Assembly: GCA_002862785.1 (NCBI GenBank)
Contig: PKDZ01000027.1
Span: 1-52,250 of the forward strand
DNA length: 52,250 bases
DNA from: Flavobacteriales bacterium
Lineage (GTDB): Bacteria; Bacteroidota; Bacteroidia; Flavobacteriales_D; Sanyastnellaceae
Direction of reading: 5' to 3'
Notes under the pieces: generated by a model
Databases searched by the model: none
What the model saw: only the letters and a program-made list of their open reading frames with translations
What the model was told of the DNA's origin: nothing
Made by a program: the position numbers and the translations under genes
In this document: positions 45,080-52,250 of the stretch, one piece after another
Numbering within the stretch: the stretch's first letter is position 1
Layout: each line of letters opens with the position of its first letter

Positions 45080-47515
45080 CTAGCCCGTTGCACGCGCCAT
45101 GCGCTTGATTCTCGCCTCGAGCTGCTCGCTGGAGAGCTTCTCCCGCAACCGGTCGACGAGGATCGGAAACGAGAACGGCGTTGGGCGTTCCGGATGGGTG
45201 ATGACCCATTTGCCCGCATTCAACCGGTCAAGAACCTCGCGCAGCCGATCAAACTCAATCTGGTGGTGGGTCATCTCATCAAAAGCTTGCCGGTACAGCA
45301 GGTTGACGGGGTCGTGGTCGGCGAGGACATCGAAGAGCAGGGAACTCGAACCCTGGAGGTGTCGGTCCTTCACTGGCTGCCCCGGGTAGCCGCGGAAGAC
45401 GAGGCCGGCAATCACAGCGATGTCCCGGAACTGGCGCCGGGCCAATTCGGCCCCATTGACCGTCGCCTCGAGATCATCCATGAGGTGGGCGGTGCTGAAC
45501 AGGTCGCTGTCGAAGGCCTGGGTGATGGGAATCGGCTGGTCGCTCAGCAACTCGAATCCATAGTCGTTGTAGGCCATGGAAAACGTCATGGGCTGCAACA
45601 AGCTCATGCGATACGCCATCAGGGCAGCAACCCCTTCGTGGACCATTCGCCCTTCCATGGGAAAGACAAACAGGTGGTGGCCCTCCCGGCTCTCCATGAC
45701 CTCCATGAGGACCTGACCTGAAATGGGAAGGTGACTCCGCTCGGACTGGAGCTCGAGCATGGGCGTGATGCGCTCCAGCTCGGGGCTGATCCGGCGACCG
45801 TGAGCATAATCGTCGAGGGTCTCCCGCAGGATTCGGCTCACCATCGAGGTCCAGGGCAAGCGACCGCCCTGCCACGTGGGAATGCGGCCCTTGGGCGATT
45901 TCGCGGGCTTCACCTGCGCGATGAGGTTCTTGAACCGGATGAGCTCGAGACAGCGGCCTCCAAACCGGAAGACATCCCCCGGATTCAGGCTGCTCACAAA
46001 GTACTCTTCGACATGGCCGACGAGTCCCCCACTGCGCCATTTCACGGCGATCATGGTGTCGCCCACAATGGTGCCGATGGACATTCGGTGGCGGCGGGCG
46101 GCCCGGCGGTCCACGATGCGGTAAACCCCGTCTTCGCCCTTCTCCACCCGGTTGAATTCGTCGTACGCCGCGAAGGCCCGCCCCCCGGTCGTGACCATGG
46201 CCAAGACGTCCCCCCACTCCTGCTCATCCATGGTGGCAAACGCATGGGTCGTCAGGATACGCTCCCGCAAAGCCTCCGCCCGGAATCCATCCCCGACGGC
46301 CAACGTGCACAGGAACTGGACGAGGACATCAAACGACCGGACCATGGGCCGACGGGGCTCGATTTCACCCGTTTCCACGGCCTTGCGGAGGGCCGCTGCC
46401 TCGAGGAGCTCCAGCCCGAAGGTGGGCAGGAAATGAATCTTGCTCTCCGCACCCGGTTGGTGTCCGCTCCGGCCCGCGCGCTGCACGAAGCGGGCCACTC
46501 CCTTCGGTCCTCCAATCTGGACGATGGCCTCGACTGGCCGAAAATCGACCCCCAGGTCCAGCGAACTGGTACAGACCACCGCTTTGAGCCGCCCGTCGTA
46601 CAAGGCGTCCTCGACCCAGAAGCGAAGCTCCTTGCTGATGCTCCCGTGATGGAGCGCGATGGCCCCCGCCAGATCGGGATTGGCCGCGAGGATCTTTTGA
46701 TACCAGATCTCGGACTGCGACCGGGTGTTGGTGAACACGAGCGTGCTGGCGTGGCGCCGGATGATGTCCACAACCTGATCGAGAAGCTGAACCCCGAGGT
46801 GGCCCGACCACGGCAACTTTTCGAAGGTCTCGGGCATGAGGCTGTCCACGGCGATGCGCTTCTGGATGGCCGACCGGATGATCCGGGCATCGTTGAGTCG
46901 ATCCTGACCCACCAGGGTTTCCAACGCCTCGTCGAGGTTGCCGATGGTCGCGGAGATGCCCCAGACCCGCATGGACGGGGACAACGCCTTCAACTGGGCA
47001 ATCGCCAACTCCACCTGCACGCCCCGCTTGTTCCCCAGCAGGTCATGCCATTCATCCACCACGATGGCACTCAGGCCTCCGAACCGCTTCTCCCCCCCTT
47101 TCTTGGCCAGCAGGACGTGCAGGCTCTCCGGTGTTGTGATCAGGATTTCCGGCATGCGACGGTCCTGTTTCTGCTTCTGTGCGGCGGGCGTGTCCCCGGT
47201 GCGGACCTCGACCCTCCAGCCGTTGTCCAGAAAGTCGAGAAGACGCGATGCCGAGCCGTGAATCTCCTTGGCCAACGCACGAATCGGTGTGATCCAGAGT
47301 ACCCTCAAGCCTCCCGGCTCTCCGCCATGGACCGTGGCGGGGATGAGGCAACTGTAGGTCTTGCCACTTCCTGTGGGCGCATTGACCAAGCCATCCCCTC
47401 CCGATGCGAAATGCCCCCATGTCTCGGACTGAAAGGCAAATGGCGACCAACCCCGATTTGCAAAGAAGGCAAGACCGGATTCAGAGATGTTGACATGCTT
47501 TGGCGGACGTTCCAC
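45080..47515 (-). CDS. Lhr-like DEXH helicase of the ligase-associated DNA damage response type
   Basis: The 811-residue protein has the superfamily 2 motifs: NAPTGSGKTYSCLIPA (I), LWITPIRALAKEI (Ia), TTPESLHVLL, VDEWHDLLG (DEWH, II), WGISATIGNL (III), VFTNTRSQSE (IV) and VQRAGRSGHQPG (VI). A winged-helix and a large C-terminal Lhr-type region follow. The set best matches the family normally encoded beside an ATP-dependent DNA ligase, an MBL-fold exonuclease and a phosphoesterase; none of those is in this window. The start is a GTG at 47515, with no better in-frame ATG upstream of the QSETW motif. Confidence 0.85.
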   Translation of the reverse strand: MERPPKHVNISESGLAFFANRGWSPFAFQSETWGHFASGGDGLVNAPTGSGKTYSCLIPATVHGGEPGGLRVLWITPIRALAKEIHGSASRLLDFLDNGWRVEVRTGDTPAAQKQKQDRRMPEILITTPESLHVLLAKKGGEKRFGGLSAIVVDEWHDLLGNKRGVQVELAIAQLKALSPSMRVWGISATIGNLDEALETLVGQDRLNDARIIRSAIQKRIAVDSLMPETFEKLPWSGHLGVQLLDQVVDIIRRHASTLVFTNTRSQSEIWYQKILAANPDLAGAIALHHGSISKELRFWVEDALYDGRLKAVVCTSSLDLGVDFRPVEAIVQIGGPKGVARFVQRAGRSGHQPGAESKIHFLPTFGLELLEAAALRKAVETGEIEPRRPMVRSFDVLVQFLCTLAVGDGFRAEALRERILTTHAFATMDEQEWGDVLAMVTTGGRAFAAYDEFNRVEKGEDGVYRIVDRRAARRHRMSIGTIVGDTMIAVKWRSGGLVGHVEEYFVSSLNPGDVFRFGGRCLELIRFKNLIAQVKPAKSPKGRIPTWQGGRLPWTSMVSRILRETLDDYAHGRRISPELERITPMLELQSERSHLPISGQVLMEVMESREGHHLFVFPMEGRMVHEGVAALMAYRMSLLQPMTFSMAYNDYGFELLSDQPIPITQAFDSDLFSTAHLMDDLEATVNGAELARRQFRDIAVIAGLVFRGYPGQPVKDRHLQGSSSLLFDVLADHDPVNLLYRQAFDEMTHHQIEFDRLREVLDRLNAGKWVITHPERPTPFSFPILVDRLREKLSSEQLEARIKRMARATG

Positions 47516-47549
47516 CCTGCAATAATCCCTCGAATCCCGTTCGTGTTCC

Positions 47550-47557
47550 TACCTTTC
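47550..47557 (+). promoter_or_regulatory. Candidate -7 box TACCTTTC of the TPR protein gene
   Basis: TACCTTTC is followed by CCAAC and the ATG at 47563. It deviates from the consensus only at the last base. It lies in the 47 bases between divergent helicase and TPR genes. Confidence 0.35.
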
Positions 47558-47562
47558 CCAAC

Positions 47563-48351
47563 ATGAAAGGAAACCTGCACCTCTTTTCCCTGCTGGCCCT
47601 CGTTTTCGCCCTGTTCGGCTCCATCTCGGACGCCGAAGCCCAGGACCCGAAATACAGCCGAATGCTCGAAGACCTTGTCGATGGGAAATACGAGCGCGTC
47701 CTCTTCCGGGCGATCGGATTCACCGAAAAGGAGAACACCAAGAAGCACCCGGAGCCTTACGGATACATGGCCCGGGCCTATCTGAAGATTCACCAAAGCG
47801 ATGATCCGGAGCTCAAGGAGAATTATCCCAAAGCCCTGAAGGAGAGCCTGAAATACTGCACCAAGTTCATCAAGAAGGACAAGGAAATGGAGTACGTTCC
47901 GGACCAACTCGACTTCATTGAAGAGCTCCGCTTCGAGACCATCGCGCAGGCCGACACCGAGATGGACGCCGAGAAATACACCCGCGCCAAGAGTCTCTAC
48001 AGCTATCTGACGAAACTGGACAAGAGCGATCCGGCCGCCTATGTCATGCTCGGCCTGGCGAACTACTACGCCCGAGCCACCCGCGATGCGACCGAACATT
48101 GGGGCGTCGCCATCGAACTCATGGGCAGCATGACCGGCCGCATTCCGGCCAGCGAGGAAATCGAGAATTTCCGAGACGAGCCCTTGACGGAGTCCATGGA
48201 GAACCTTCTGAAAACCGGCATCATCCGGGCCTCCGAACAACTCGATGCCGATGGCCAGCGCACCCAGGCCATCGAACTGCTTGAGAGCGGCTTGCCCATC
48301 TTCGAAGGGGAACGCAGCTTCATGGTGACCTACGGCTCCATCGTCGGCTGA
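47563..48351 (+). CDS. Secreted TPR-like protein of unknown function
   Basis: The ATG at 47563 gives 262 residues with a typical signal peptide (HLFSLLALVFALFGSISDAEA). The mature part is helical and repeat-like: YSRMLEDLVDGKYERVLFRA, YGYMARAYLKIHQSDDPELK, AEKYTRAKSLYSYLTKLDKS and AAYVMLGLANYYARATRDA look like TPR units. I do not recognise a specific family. It probably lies in the periplasm. Its TGA shares one base with the ATG of the following kinase gene, so the two are likely translated together, which hints at a sensory or scaffold role for this protein. Confidence 0.72.
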   Translation: MKGNLHLFSLLALVFALFGSISDAEAQDPKYSRMLEDLVDGKYERVLFRAIGFTEKENTKKHPEPYGYMARAYLKIHQSDDPELKENYPKALKESLKYCTKFIKKDKEMEYVPDQLDFIEELRFETIAQADTEMDAEKYTRAKSLYSYLTKLDKSDPAAYVMLGLANYYARATRDATEHWGVAIELMGSMTGRIPASEEIENFRDEPLTESMENLLKTGIIRASEQLDADGQRTQAIELLESGLPIFEGERSFMVTYGSIVG

Positions 48352-49499
48352 TGCAGCAAAAGGGCGGTGCTTCCTTGCCAGACCGCAGGAGACACCCCCT
48401 GCTGAATCGGGATTCCAACACCCCCCTCGACCTCCTTCATCTGGAGGACAATGACATCGATGCCACCATTTTCATGGGGGCCGCCGCACAGTGCAGACGC
48501 AACCTGGTTGTCCGGAGGGTCGAAAACCTCGTCGATTTCGAGGCGGCATTGGTGACTCGATTGCCCGATGTCATTTGCGCGGACCACCTGCTGCCCGACG
48601 GAAGCGCAACCGAAGCTCTTCGATTGCGGAACGAATTCAGTCCCCAATCTCCTTTCATTGTCATCACGGGCGCCGGTGAAGAGGAGGTCGCGGTCGACTA
48701 CATGCGAAACGGCGCCTCAGATTATCTGTCCAAACGGCGTCTGGACCAATTCCCTCTCGCCCTCGACAATGTCCTCGAAGCCTACCGCAACCGAGCGCTG
48801 AGGCACATCGCCGAACAGGAAACTGAACGGCTCAATGAAGAACTGCTGGCCTTGATCCGACACGTGGAAGGTGAGCGCGACGAAGAGAAGAGAAGCCTGT
48901 CCAGGGACATCCACGACCAACTCGGCCAGGAACTGACCGCTTTGAAATTGGGGCTATTCTGGATCGACCGTCAGCTGGGAATGGACGAGTTGGATCGGGA
49001 CGGAACCCGCAGCAAGCTCCTCGAATTGGTCGACCTCAATACCGAAATCATCCAGCAAGTCCGCAACATCGCCCGCGCCTTGCGGCCGGTCGTGCTCGAC
49101 CAAGTGGGACTTTCGGCCGGCATCGAAACCCTGGTTCAGGACTTCAACAGGCGGGAAAAGACGCTCTGCGGTCTGCACATCAAAGACTTGCCGGATTTGG
49201 AAGAAGAAATGCGAACCGATTTGTTCCGCATCGTGCAAGAGGCCCTCACGAACATTGCGCGACATGCCGAAGCGGATTTCGCTTATGTGCGTTTGTCTCC
49301 GAAGGAAGGCCAATTGGTTCTTGAAATCGGGGACAATGGCAAAGGCATGCCAGGAGGCGTCACCTCCGAAACGGCCGGTCTAGGCATGGTCGGCATCCGC
49401 GAGCGCGTGCGCAACCACAAGGGCGCCTTTCACGTGAGTTCACAAACCGGAGGTGGCACTTCCATGCTCGTGACCATGCCCCTGACCACAAAACCGTAA
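48351..49499 (+). CDS. Hybrid sensor with N-terminal receiver domain and HisKA_3 histidine kinase
   Basis: The 382-residue protein begins with a receiver domain (about 25-145): acidic pair Glu32/Asp33, phospho-acceptor Asp78 in VICADHLLPDG, Thr106 and Lys128 in SDYLSKRRL. All key residues are present. A helical linker (about 150-180) leads to a HisKA_3 domain with the phospho-acceptor His188 in SRDIHDQLGQELTALKLGL, then a GHKL ATPase domain (FRIVQEALTNIARHAEA, LEIGDNGKGMPGG, GLGMVGIRERVRNHKG). No membrane span or periplasmic sensor is present, so input must come through the receiver or a partner. The NarL-type regulator follows after 9 bases. Confidence 0.88.
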   Translation: MQQKGGASLPDRRRHPLLNRDSNTPLDLLHLEDNDIDATIFMGAAAQCRRNLVVRRVENLVDFEAALVTRLPDVICADHLLPDGSATEALRLRNEFSPQSPFIVITGAGEEEVAVDYMRNGASDYLSKRRLDQFPLALDNVLEAYRNRALRHIAEQETERLNEELLALIRHVEGERDEEKRSLSRDIHDQLGQELTALKLGLFWIDRQLGMDELDRDGTRSKLLELVDLNTEIIQQVRNIARALRPVVLDQVGLSAGIETLVQDFNRREKTLCGLHIKDLPDLEEEMRTDLFRIVQEALTNIARHAEADFAYVRLSPKEGQLVLEIGDNGKGMPGGVTSETAGLGMVGIRERVRNHKGAFHVSSQTGGGTSMLVTMPLTTKP

Positions 49500-49504
49500 A
49501 TTCC
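49497..49504 (+). promoter_or_regulatory. Candidate -7 box TAAATTCC before the response regulator
   Basis: TAAATTCC overlaps the kinase stop codon and is followed by CAAC and the ATG at 49509. It misses the consensus at the last base. It could be an internal leaderless promoter for the regulator. Confidence 0.3.
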
Positions 49505-49508
49505 CAAC

Positions 49509-50177
49509 ATGGCAAAGAAAACCGTCGTCCTGTGCGATGACCACAACATCGTCCGGGCAGGTCTCCGCCAGATTGTGGAATCCTTCGGAGACTTCGAAGT
49601 CCTCGATGACGTGGCCAGCGGAGAGGCCCTCTTCCCCTTGTTCCGGAAACAGACCCCGAACATTCTTTTGCTCGACATCAGCCTTCCAGGGCGGAGCGGA
49701 CTCGAGGTCCTCAAGCAAATCCAATCCCTGTACCCGGAAGTGGCCGTGCTCGCTCTCAGCATGTATCCCGAGGATCAGTTCGCCATCCGGATGATCAAAG
49801 CCGGAGCCCGGGGCTACTTGCACAAAGACAGCGCTCCGAAGATTCTCGAGGACGCCATGCGGACCATCGTCGAGGGCAAGCAGTACATCAGTGCCGACTT
49901 GACCCGCCTCATGATCGAGGAGATGGCCAAGGACGACAACGACCTGCCGCACAAGAGCTTGTCGGACCGCGAATATGAAGTCCTCCTCTACATCGGGGAA
50001 GGCAAGACGATGACCGAAATTGCGAACCAGCTCAGCCTGAGCATCAAGACGGTCAGCACCTACCGGAGCCGAATCCTGGAAAAGATGAGGCTGAAGAGCA
50101 ATTCCGACCTCGTCAAATACATTCTGCTCCACGATCTCTCCCCGGGCGGAAGCGACCCCGTTCACAAGGTTGACTGA
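49509..50177 (+). CDS. NarL/LuxR-family response regulator
   Basis: The 222-residue protein has a standard receiver domain (Asp10/Asp11 in LCDDHNIVRAG, phospho-acceptor Asp56 in LLLDISLPGRSG, Lys106 in YLHKDSAP) and a C-terminal LuxR helix-turn-helix (about 150-215, LSDREYEVLLYIGEGKTMTE, then LSLSIKTVSTYRSRILEKM). It is the natural partner of the HisKA_3 kinase encoded just upstream, since this kinase class pairs with NarL-type regulators. Its target promoters are not visible. An inverted repeat follows at 50216-50249. Confidence 0.93.
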   Translation: MAKKTVVLCDDHNIVRAGLRQIVESFGDFEVLDDVASGEALFPLFRKQTPNILLLDISLPGRSGLEVLKQIQSLYPEVAVLALSMYPEDQFAIRMIKAGARGYLHKDSAPKILEDAMRTIVEGKQYISADLTRLMIEEMAKDDNDLPHKSLSDREYEVLLYIGEGKTMTEIANQLSLSIKTVSTYRSRILEKMRLKSNSDLVKYILLHDLSPGGSDPVHKVD

Positions 50178-50215
50178 CAAGGCCATCAGACGAATCCCAC
50201 CACATCGCATCGGCC

Positions 50216-50249
50216 ATGACCGACACGGAGTGAACGACCATCCGGTCAT
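50216..50249. repeat. Inverted repeat ATGACCG-N20-CGGTCAT
   Basis: Perfect 7-base arms at 50216-50222 and 50243-50249 flank a 20-base loop in the 84-base gap between the response regulator and the phosphatase gene. A smaller GACC-ATCC-GGTC hairpin lies across the right arm. No T-run follows, so it is not a standard terminator; it could be a binding site for the NarL-type regulator or chance. Confidence 0.3.
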
Positions 50250-50261
50250 CTTGAGGTCGTC

Positions 50262-52061
50262 ATGCGCCCTGAGGCCTTCCTCACCACACCCTCCCCGTCC
50301 ATGCTGAAAACCGATGTTCTTCGCGTCGGTCTCCTGCATGCCTCTCTTGCTGCGCGGTCCAAATGGCCGGATGCGCTGCCTGGTGGTCGACCAATGGAGT
50401 GGAACGTGGTGCAAGGAGATCTCGACCAAGTCGAGCCCGATGTGTGGGTACTCGGAACCTCAGGGACCGTCAAGCAGCGCCTTGCCAGCTTTGCCTCCAT
50501 CCAGACTGGCGGACCACTCGACATTCCCATCTTGGTCCTTCTCAACCCACGAGAAGACCAGACTCCCTGGCTGTCACTCAATGCGGACGGATACCACGAA
50601 ATCAGCAGCAGTGCCGCCTTGATGGCCCAGAGAATCGGGGCCATGCTCCCCTCCCCGGGAACCAAAACACGCCAAGATTTCCCGAGCTCCCGAAACCTGC
50701 TCGCCATGGAAGAAGCCGCCCGATGGCAGGCCACATTCAACGCAGCCGGGGCCGGAATTCTGACCGGCCGCACCTCAAGGTTCTTTGACGCCTTGCCCAC
50801 ACTCGGCAAAAAGACCTCGTCCGCCTCGTCCGAAGCGCTCCTCGAACTCAGCCGAGGCCTCCTTCGTACCATTGATTGGGAACTGAACAACCAACAAGCC
50901 AAGGCCCTTTTGGAACTCCGAGAGCCAATTGCCCTCGATTCCGGCTTCATCGACCGGCTGACTCCGCTCCACGGTGGCCAATTCCTCTCCGACGTCATGT
51001 CGCTGGGACGAGGAGCTTCCCGTAGCCAGAGCGAATGGATCTGTCGAAACCCAAACGGCAACCGCTATCTCAGTCTCGAAATCACAGTGCCCAACAGCCT
51101 CGAGGATTGCCTCTTTGTAACGCTGCTCGACATCTCGGAACGCATGCGCCTCGAGCAGGAACTCCGCGATCACGTCCAAACCTTGGAGGACCGGGTTGAA
51201 AAACGGACACGAGACCTCCAGGTCGTCAACCAGCGACTCAATGCGGAAGCCACGCAGAGACAGCGCCTGGCCCAACAGGTACGCGAAAGCCTGGTTCACA
51301 TCACACAGGGTGTCATCACCGCCAAGCAAATCCTAGAAGTGGCGTTGCCCGGCAAGGCCAAGCTCAAGTCCATCTTCTCCAAGTCCATGGTTATTGAACG
51401 TCCCCGGGACATCCTCGGTGGCGACTTCCTTCATGTCCAAGGCAACGATACATTCGACACGCTCGCCCTTGTGGACAGCACCGGACACGGAATTCCGGGA
51501 GCGATGGTCTCTTTGATGGGGTACACCCTGCTCCAGGAAGCCATCAGTTCCACCCCGGACCAGAGTCCCAAATGCATCCTCGAAGTCTTTCATGCCGCCT
51601 TCGTGGAACGCATGAAGAGTCAATCCGAAGACCCACAGATGTATGGCTTTGACGCTGGCATCGTCACCTTCGAACGGTCAACGGCCGTGCTTCGCTTCGC
51701 CGGAGCCAGAGAAGATCTGTATCTCGTTCGCGATGGAGAGTGCATCATTCACCGCGGATCCCGCTGCAGCATCGAACTCGCCACCTTCGCCGGTGTGCGG
51801 AGCCGCTGCCCTGAATTCGAAGAGTCCACCATCCCTTTGCGTTCGGGAGACCAGATCTACCTCAGCACGGATGGCGTCCGGGACCAGTTCGGAGGACCGA
51901 ACAACCGGAAACTGGGACGCAAGCGGTTCGCCGACATCTTGGTCCGCCATGCGGCCTTGCCGTTGAAACAGCGCAAGAAGGCCATCCAAAAGGACTTGCT
52001 GCTGTGGAAAGGAGCCAACGCCAAGGTGGACGACGCGACGCTCGTTGGTTTCGACGTGTGA
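50262..52061 (+). CDS. SpoIIE/PP2C-type phosphatase with receiver-like N-terminus, PAS-like domain and coiled coil
   Basis: The 599-residue cytoplasmic protein has four parts. Residues 15-130 alternate strands and helices like a receiver domain (VLRVGLLHAS, WVLGTSGTV, IPILVLLNP, GYHEISSSAAL) but lack the phosphorylatable aspartate. Residues about 205-295 resemble a PAS domain ending FVTLLDISERM. A coiled coil spans 295-345. The rest is a SpoIIE phosphatase with metal aspartates in RDILGGDF (388), LALVDSTGHGIPGAMVS (405) and DDATLVGF (590-591). Such enzymes dephosphorylate anti-sigma-factor antagonists. The start may also be the ATG at 50301, which better fits the first strand. Confidence 0.85.
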   Translation: MRPEAFLTTPSPSMLKTDVLRVGLLHASLAARSKWPDALPGGRPMEWNVVQGDLDQVEPDVWVLGTSGTVKQRLASFASIQTGGPLDIPILVLLNPREDQTPWLSLNADGYHEISSSAALMAQRIGAMLPSPGTKTRQDFPSSRNLLAMEEAARWQATFNAAGAGILTGRTSRFFDALPTLGKKTSSASSEALLELSRGLLRTIDWELNNQQAKALLELREPIALDSGFIDRLTPLHGGQFLSDVMSLGRGASRSQSEWICRNPNGNRYLSLEITVPNSLEDCLFVTLLDISERMRLEQELRDHVQTLEDRVEKRTRDLQVVNQRLNAEATQRQRLAQQVRESLVHITQGVITAKQILEVALPGKAKLKSIFSKSMVIERPRDILGGDFLHVQGNDTFDTLALVDSTGHGIPGAMVSLMGYTLLQEAISSTPDQSPKCILEVFHAAFVERMKSQSEDPQMYGFDAGIVTFERSTAVLRFAGAREDLYLVRDGECIIHRGSRCSIELATFAGVRSRCPEFEESTIPLRSGDQIYLSTDGVRDQFGGPNNRKLGRKRFADILVRHAALPLKQRKKAIQKDLLLWKGANAKVDDATLVGFDV

Positions 52062-52073
52062 ATCTGTTTGGGA

Positions 52074-52250
52074 TCAGCCCTTCAGGCCTCGGTCCGCCGA
52101 CGCGTAGATGCGCTCGATGATGTCCACCACCTTGAGTCCCTCGAGCGCATTTGTGGTGATCCGCCCCTCCCCCTTCAACGTATCGTGGACATTGTCGAAA
52201 ATGTACCCGTGGTTGGCCGCACTGCCCTTGTAGGCTCCGTAATCGTTCGC
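52074..52250 (-). CDS. Gfo/Idh/MocA-like oxidoreductase, C-terminal end (5' truncated by window)
   Basis: Reading the minus strand from the window edge gives 58 residues and a TGA at 52074-52076. NHGYIFDNVHDTLKGEGRIT followed by TNALEGLKVVDIIERIYASA matches the end of Gfo/Idh/MocA dehydrogenases, where the last helix follows a T-x-EGLKVV turn. These enzymes oxidise or reduce sugars or related alcohols with NAD(P). The catalytic part is outside the window, so the assignment is provisional. It converges on the phosphatase gene with 12 bases between the stops. Confidence 0.6.
   Translation of the reverse strand, partial: ANDYGAYKGSAANHGYIFDNVHDTLKGEGRITTNALEGLKVVDIIERIYASADRGLKG

Overview
The window comes from a GC-rich (roughly 60 % by eye), tightly packed member of the Bacteroidota, probably a Flavobacteriales-like lineage. 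The evidence is a run of family and synteny markers: the order bamD - omega-like RNA polymerase subunit - coaBC - DUF4835 - recN; a PD40/OmpA-like surface protein; Mpl; a TonB-dependent receptor with an N-terminal carboxypeptidase-regulatory-like domain; and repeated matches to the Bacteroidota -7 promoter element TAnnTTTG. Species cannot be named from sequence reading alone. I saw no rRNA, CRISPR array, prophage or insertion sequence, and no tRNA, although tRNAs were not searched computationally.

Layout. 1-1145 (+): the end of ftsE and a glycosyltransferase. 1133-5458 (-): glycosyltransferase, DEDDh exonuclease and the PD40/OmpA-like protein. 5561-6928 (-): lipoyl E2 acyltransferase. 7002-9526 (-): recR followed by a long GT2 fusion protein. 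9558-11045 (+): sodium:solute symporter. 11070-19408 (+): a seven-gene run (aminotransferase, heptose-7-phosphate kinase, TrkH, MenG/UbiE, AroA, EI24 protein, Mpl) joined mostly by start/stop overlaps. 19409-20966 (-): a DtxR/MntR regulator and a ZIP metal transporter. 21063-24482 (+): SixA-like phosphatase, AI-2E-family protein, PyrG. 24535-27336 (-): O-antigen-ligase-like protein, GT2, GNAT. 27376-29271 (+): ABC-F protein. 29287-32960: divergent paaE and paaABCD, a complete phenylacetyl-CoA epoxidase set. 32961-33691: an AT-richer accessory patch with a FISUMP fragment. 33692-37471 (-): an alpha-oxoamine synthase, truA and an exporter. 37613-42708 (+): the bamD-omega-coaBC-DUF4835-recN block. 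42709-47515 (-): Lhr-like helicase and TonB-dependent receptor. 47563-52061 (+): TPR protein, REC-histidine kinase, NarL-type regulator and a SpoIIE-type phosphatase. 52074-52250 (-): the end of a Gfo/Idh/MocA-like oxidoreductase.

How it works together. Much of the window serves the envelope: division (FtsE), polysaccharide synthesis, heptose supply, peptidoglycan recycling, outer-membrane assembly and TonB uptake. It is mixed with central metabolism (menaquinone, aromatic amino acids, CTP, CoA, phenylacetate) and DNA repair (RecR, RecN, helicase). The clearest unusual signals are these: a TAnnTTYG promoter box placed 4-6 nt before many start codons, which predicts leaderless mRNAs; two divergent pairs whose -7 boxes are only 7 and 15 bp apart; two convergent pairs whose stop codons share the hexamer TGATCA; a compact signalling cluster with an inverted REC-kinase fusion and a phosphatase with a receiver-like but aspartate-less N-terminus; a GT2 fused to a degenerate sugar-transferase tail; and substituted active-site motifs in AroA and CoaBC.
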